Shown piece after piece: positions 58,518-64,000 of a stretch of DNA of 64,000 nt. The notes below the pieces were generated by a model that saw only the letters and a program-made list of their open reading frames with translations, was not told the DNA's origin and did no database searches. Made by a program: the position numbers and the translations under genes. Origin of the DNA: Trichoderma breve (lineage: Eukaryota; Ascomycota; Sordariomycetes; Hypocreales; Hypocreaceae). Each line of letters starts with the position of its first letter. Position 1 is the stretch's first letter. Where the stretch lies: NCBI RefSeq assembly GCF_028502605.1, contig NC_079235.1, positions 2,728,001-2,792,000 on the forward strand, read 5' to 3'.

Positions 58518-61270
58518 GAGATGGATCGATGCAGAAATATTCTTCCTTAGGAACCTTTGCAGAAACCGTGTGCGTGTTTCGCCTGGCAGGTATAGAAGTT
58601 GCTGCGTTTCAAGGGTTCCTCTTGTACTTCTTCCAACACTCTCAATGGCTAGAGTTGTCATGAGAATTAAAACACAGCCTTGTATTTCTAGTCTCTAAAG
58701 GTCTATACATGCGAAAGAACCGCTGGAAACAATTGGCCATATATTTCGAGGGGGGTTAGAAGGATAGCTGCATTCACGAAGAGGACAATTATGTCAGAGA
58801 TGAGAACGACCTACTTCGAAGTTCATGTCCGGAAATTGCCAGAAGATACGAGCGCAGCTGACTGGTAAGCGGCGAAGCACCTTCATTTTAATTGATCTAA
58901 CAATGCTCTACTATGACGAAAGTTGGCCATTGGAAGCCTGTGACTGTCCGAGAGCAATTGCCTAGTCTACACTACAAATGACTCCGAGTCTTTGTTAAGT
59001 TTATTGAGTGTTAGCCAATATACATGTGGGCTTGCAAACAACACTCATGTCATTACGCCCAGCATCGATTGCGATTCCCATATGCTAACTCAGAGGATTG
59101 CTGCGATCCAGGATGGACAGCATCATACAATGTTCTGGGGAAGATCATTTCCCACGTGTTGTAACATATATCAATCCGATATGCCGACAAATTAGTCGAT
59201 TTTGATTTAAGTGTTATTGCATAAAGAGACGACCATTTACTATGTATGATGTCTTCAATAGATGCGTGTAGCTTGTCATATGTCCATGAAACGACTTTCT
59301 AGACACCTATTGTCCATGCCGATGGTAGAGACACTCCTTATCGCAGTGAGGACAGAGACATACATGTACCTAGTCGCAGATATTATGAAGGCACAGATAG
59401 TCAAAAGTATATTAAGCAGCGAGTGGTCGCAAACATGGACAGATTGTACCAAAGAAAACAGATTGCTTTAATTCATTGTGCTCCTTCTGTTGTTACTGTG
59501 ACATCCTCAAAATCCTATCATACAGCCTTTGTTCATTCCAGAATGCTTGAACACGGTTTAATGCAGTATCTACGGCCCAAGTCGGTAAGTGAGGTATAGG
59601 CGAATGAGGAATCGAGGAATGTACTGGAAACGGAAGAATTTTTGTATTGCTTCCGGATTTCTGGGTGAAATGCCTGGACATTTGACTCATAGGGGGGTTC
59701 TTGGCCATATATTGCCTGGCTCGGTCGGCATGTATTCATGACACATGCCGTGGCAGCACGTTGATACAAGCATAGGACATGACACCATTGATCAATACTA
59801 AGGATTCATTATCAGAAGATCGAAGCTAGCCTGGAGAGAGTATAGGAAGGGAGAAACGCAGGATTAGACATCTCAGTCAGGGCCCGTTGTCGATCCCCAG
59901 TAAGACCACGATATTAGTATCCTGAAAATGCCAGAGACATCACTCGAAGAACACAGGGACTCGTTTTGATCAAGCCTCGGTGTTGGCATCCAGGTTAGCC
60001 AATACAATCGAGGATATTTGTAATCCTGCGGCCGCAGGCTCCGTCGTCTGAGCAAAACAACTAGGAATATTTTGTGCGCTATTCCCAATGCCTGCCAGAG
60101 ACTCGACTTCTTGATCCACGGCATGGAATAGTCATCGAATTTCTGAACAATCTTCGGAGTAGAGAAAACAGGAGAGTTGGGATTGAACAAGGATGAAGCC
60201 TCAAATATAGCTCTGTTCTATGCTTTCTACCAATTTCCGTCTAGGTGAGATGATACCTATGGAAAGGGGCTGCCAGTTCTGTACCAGTACCTACGATACG
60301 TTGAATCATGTTGTCATGAATCCTCATGTCCACGGTTTCATCTTTCACATCATCAACACTTACCTTGCTACAGATCCAACAGAGGCCTGCAAAGCTTATG
60401 TGAATGCTTATTGGATTCTGTACTCTAGAGAAGTGATAAATGGAGAAACAGATAGTCACAAGGCTTATAATGATGGTGTAGCTAAAAATTGTAAAATTTA
60501 AGTCGCTTTGTAAAGAAAAACAAAGAAAGGGAAAGGAGAGAAATCGCCTTTAAACTTTGACGGATGGTATTAGTGAATGAGGAGGCAGCGCGGGTTTTCT
60601 AGCGACTTGTACAAGGCTTTTAGATCCAGATACTGGAAACTATACCATACCAGTACTTCAGAGGATGAAGATCATTATACGTGAACGCATTTAATGAGTG
60701 TGATGGGATCTGAGTAGGGGAGTACCGAAATTTGGAGACAGGTGTATAGGGCAGTTTGCTGGAATCCTCAAACAAATTGAGAGAGAATACTCAAGGCTCA
60801 CCAGGCGGCTTTCTTCAAGGTGATAGAGTCTTTAGATTGATGTATATTACTGTTTAACTAGCATCTTAGTTGTATATGTGCAATTCATTCACCATCGTAC
60901 ACTCCCGGGCTAAGCTACGAGGGAGTTGGGATGTCATAGATGTGATGCTTGACAGTCTCAACGGGAAAGGCATTACTACCGGTCAGAAGGAAATTATAGC
61001 ACATTCCTTCCTACAGTGACTTGTATTCTTGTCCAGAGAAAGAATATAGAACACGTCGGTAACCATCAAACATCTCAATTTACCACGAAACGTCACAAGG
61101 AACTTCGTTTTGGAGGTCGATGCCGCACCGCAAGTTCAATAAACGGCGCGTCCTCGTCCCCGTATATCATCCAGCGATACGATGCCGACAATACTCGATT
61201 AGACCCTTCCAGTACACCTTTCCAAATAATCTGCTGCTCTACAATATAAGGTAGGGCCGCCAATCCCATA
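58518..61270. other. Gene-poor AT-rich region, part 1
   Basis: No intact gene is recognised. Short frames with faint coding character exist: 59493-59769 minus, 59873-60190 minus and 60220-60501 plus, the last with a CQFC...H pattern. None can be joined into a known family by eye. The sequence is AT-rich and stop-rich and looks decayed. Confidence 0.45.
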
Positions 61271-64000
61271 ATTAGAGTCAAAACGAAGTCTAAATTGCTA
61301 TGTAGCCAAAGTAGAAATGCGATATTGACTTTTCAACATATAATATATCTTGATATCATGGACATGCAAGAACGAACCTGCATTGCCTATCGATATACTT
61401 TATTATTTACAAGACGATTCAAAGATATCTCGCCGAATACTGAGCAGCCTGTTATCCCCGATATATACAGGATATAGTATCCATAAAATGACATGAGCAT
61501 GTAATACCTGTTTTCTTCGGGTCCAAATTCACCATTGTTTCCTTCTTATCCATGATCCAGATTATAAAGCCTCTCTATTGGCAAGTGCAGTGGTTACACT
61601 AGATTACAGTTTAATGGCATTGCCATTGCAGGATACAAGTCGAGTATCATTACAAACACATTCAGGAAGGTTCTTCGGTGGAAGTCTCACACCTGGAAAG
61701 TAAATGACAAAGATCACCACAGCTACAGCTACCTTATCACAGACTATGATCGATAATAGCTTAGTAGTAGATACCAAAAAGGTGAGCAGATATACATACA
61801 ACAAATCTTGTGCCCATTCAACCACAACAACTTGATCACCTGCGTTTAAACAGACAGAGTGCAAGTCTATAGATAAAACAGCCACCGGCCGTACTAACAC
61901 TAGACGGCAAAGACGGCACCAAACATCAATGGCTCTCTATTCACCCCCAATTCCAATATCAGCCACCTGTCCTCCCCTCACGCTCCTCGCCACATCTCCA
62001 AGTGTTTTCCTAATTTAGGCCAACCTATCTCTCATCAACGCACATGAATAGGGGCCGCTCCTACACCATACACGGAGTGGCCAAGACACACAGTATAGCA
62101 CAGCTCCTCATTGATATGTGACAGCAGCAGCTGAATGGGTGGCTCATTTCACCACAATGTCATGCAATCTGTTCAATTTACTTACCCCGCGTAGGATCAT
62201 ACATGTATCGCAGAATACCACACACCTTACACCAAAGTATAAGTAAGCCGTATCTCACCTAGGTATGTATTGTGTGTGCATACATGTACAACTGATGTAT
62301 GTATGCAGGTGTGTACGAGTAGGCGCACAAAGGCATGCACGAGCAGAAGCGATTGCGTGCCAGTATGCATCACCTCCTCATCGCGTACTTGCGCAGGATT
62401 CGCTCACTTCCACCTGGGGCTACATGACAGGTCATCCACAGATGAAACTCTCCTACGAATTGAACCGAGTGCCCGCACGACACAAAAACAGGCCATTTAC
62501 AAAGTCGAGAGGCGTCAGGCATGCCCCATACTTGCTTCTCACGCGATACAGACTCCCTGCATTGCTCTGTGGTCAATGACTTGTCCCGTCTCATCAAAGG
62601 TCCAGACGCGCCTTGCACAAGCTACACAGTTTTTTCATGTACACAAACAATAGCCGCCGCCAAGGGAAGCAACATGGATGAAACTCGTAAACACGCCATC
62701 CCACCCTCTTGAGCAGACGAAAAAAGCCACCGTCGAGGGAGCAACAGAGCTGTCCAGTAGCTCTCTCCGGGATACAACTTGGCGTGCTTCCGAGACACGA
62801 AAAAAGATTGAAAATAGCACAAAAGGAGAGGCCGGGCGCGTATCTGCAGGAATGGCCAAACGGCCACCAGGGTTACATTACATGACATTACATTACAGTA
62901 CTCACACATATGTAGGTACTTTCAAAATGGTGTGCTTTCTGGTTGCGCGTAATGCTCGTGCTAGCAACAGCAAGGCTGAGCCGAGCTCCCTATTAGAGCC
63001 TCGGTGAGAATTAGCCCAAGCCATCATTTCCAAGGCCTCTTTGTTTTGTGGCGTCAAAGCCCATGCAACAAGTAGTAAGCCGAGAATGGCGTTTGTGTTA
63101 GCTGCCACTGAGAACAATGGAAGAGGGAATGGAAATTGTCATGTAACCCTTGGTTTGAGACAAAGGACGGGCGTCGACGCTGACGGCGGAAATGTCAAGC
63201 TCGTTTCCAGAAACAGGGCGCCGCCGCCACAGAAGGCCCAGGCAAACAAGGTGAGGAAAAAATAGAACGGCTAAGGGGATAAGCGGGAGAAGGGAAGAAA
63301 AAAACAAAAAGCAAAAAAGGCTGAAATCAGGTTACCCGATGGAGTGGTACGGGATGGAAACCTGGACGTGTCCTGTTCTTTTGGGAACATTGAAACTGGG
63401 GGGGGAGGGACCGAGGCCCGGCTTGTGCGCGCCCATCAAGGTGAGGGCGTGTGTTTTTTTGTCAAGTTTGCCTGGACTGTACTTTTGCTTGTGCGAGTCC
63501 ATGCACAGGCGGGATGCATGCGGAAAAGAAAGAGATGACGGACGGGGTGTGAGGAGGCCAACAGGCACTTTGTTGCATCAAATGACACGGGCCACGATGA
63601 TGTTGGAGTCGATACATGACATGTAAGTATCATGCCGTGCCGTGTAAACATGAATGTAAGATGAACCGCCTCATAAGAGCCAGAAGATTCGAGGGACGGC
63701 CCAGAAGCACAAAAAAGCACGGACACAAAAAGCACAAAAACAAGAATAAGAACAAGAAAAAAAAGAGGCAGCTCATAGTTAGGGCAAGAAAAAGGGCGGG
63801 ATGGAGGGTACCGTGACAGGCGCTGGATGCCGGTCCAGAATAGCCTCATCGGCAAGCACCGTGTGATTGGATCCGTGGTCCCGTCCAACCAGCTGGAACA
63901 CGCGTTCATTCGCCCAAGGGACAGACAGGAAGCCCGCAGGCCCTTGCGAACACGGGACAGCGATGGGGCCCGTGGTGATGATGATGAGATGATGATATCG
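61271..64000. other. Gene-poor region, part 2, to the window end
   Basis: AT-rich to about 62100, then more balanced. A minus-strand frame at 61604-61900 is hydrophobic (WAQDLLYVYLLTFLVSTTKL) but has no supported gene around it. Simple-sequence stretches include A-rich DNA at 63705-63765 and GAT repeats at 63976-63998. Nothing else is supported. Confidence 0.45.

Overview
The window looks like nuclear DNA of a filamentous ascomycete, most likely a Sordariomycete and plausibly Hypocreales (lineage is inference). The evidence is short GT-AG introns (about 50-150 nt) with CTAAC/CTGAC-like branch sites, pyrimidine-rich leaders, long intergenic gaps, and fungus-restricted families: CFEM, RTA1-like, a Cap20-type perilipin, Zn2Cys6 and AQLRRAQ-type bZIP regulators, and a Tma17-like chaperone. 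There are no operons, CRISPR arrays or intact mobile elements. Exon coordinates were worked out by eye from splice signals, reading phase and conserved protein motifs.

Layout. 1-888 is the 3' end of an unrecognised Lys/Ala/Glu-rich protein, followed by 4.6 kb without a supported gene and an unrecognised conserved-looking 408-aa protein (5467-6693). Next come a Tma17/Adc17-like proteasome-assembly chaperone (7304-7894, minus), a secreted beta-propeller of the 3-carboxymuconate-cyclase type (8614-9899, minus) and a five-exon bZIP regulator (10922-12194). 12954-13819 holds gene ruins: a decayed protein-kinase C-lobe on plus, with an in-frame TAG, lies beside a C-terminal remnant on minus. The CENP-N/Chl4 kinetochore protein (14743-16263) converges on a TatD-type hydrolase (16353-17752). 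Ribonucleotide reductase large subunit follows (18472-21359). An RTA1-like membrane protein (21876-22866, minus) and a Zn2Cys6 regulator (23229-25235) share a 362-bp divergent promoter. A five-exon CFEM/GPI protein (27703-28888), a pirin with a hydrophobic N-terminal extension (29750-31022, minus) and a Cap20/perilipin (32028-32690, minus) follow.

32691-40807 is 8.1 kb without a supported gene and partly AT-rich. Then come a DENN-domain protein (40808-43578) whose natural tail continues in another frame, Bcd1/ZNHIT6 (44650-45927), exocyst Sec6 (46625-48883), the endocytic scaffold Ede1 (49785-53974, minus) and glutathione reductase (55390-57013, minus). The last 7 kb is gene-poor, with one tRNA-Ser(CGA) at 58436-58517.

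Most intact genes are housekeeping: dNTP supply, kinetochore, snoRNP assembly, exocytosis and endocytosis, redox and proteasome assembly. Accessory functions are the secreted propeller, the CFEM protein, RTA1 with its neighbouring regulator, Cap20 and pirin. I found no convincing new multi-gene system. The items most worth a second look are the DENN frameshift, the kinase relic with its antisense partner, the pirin N-terminal extension, the alternative starts that could give mitochondrial and cytosolic forms of glutathione reductase and TatD, and the in-frame stop-free intron inside an Ede1 EH domain.
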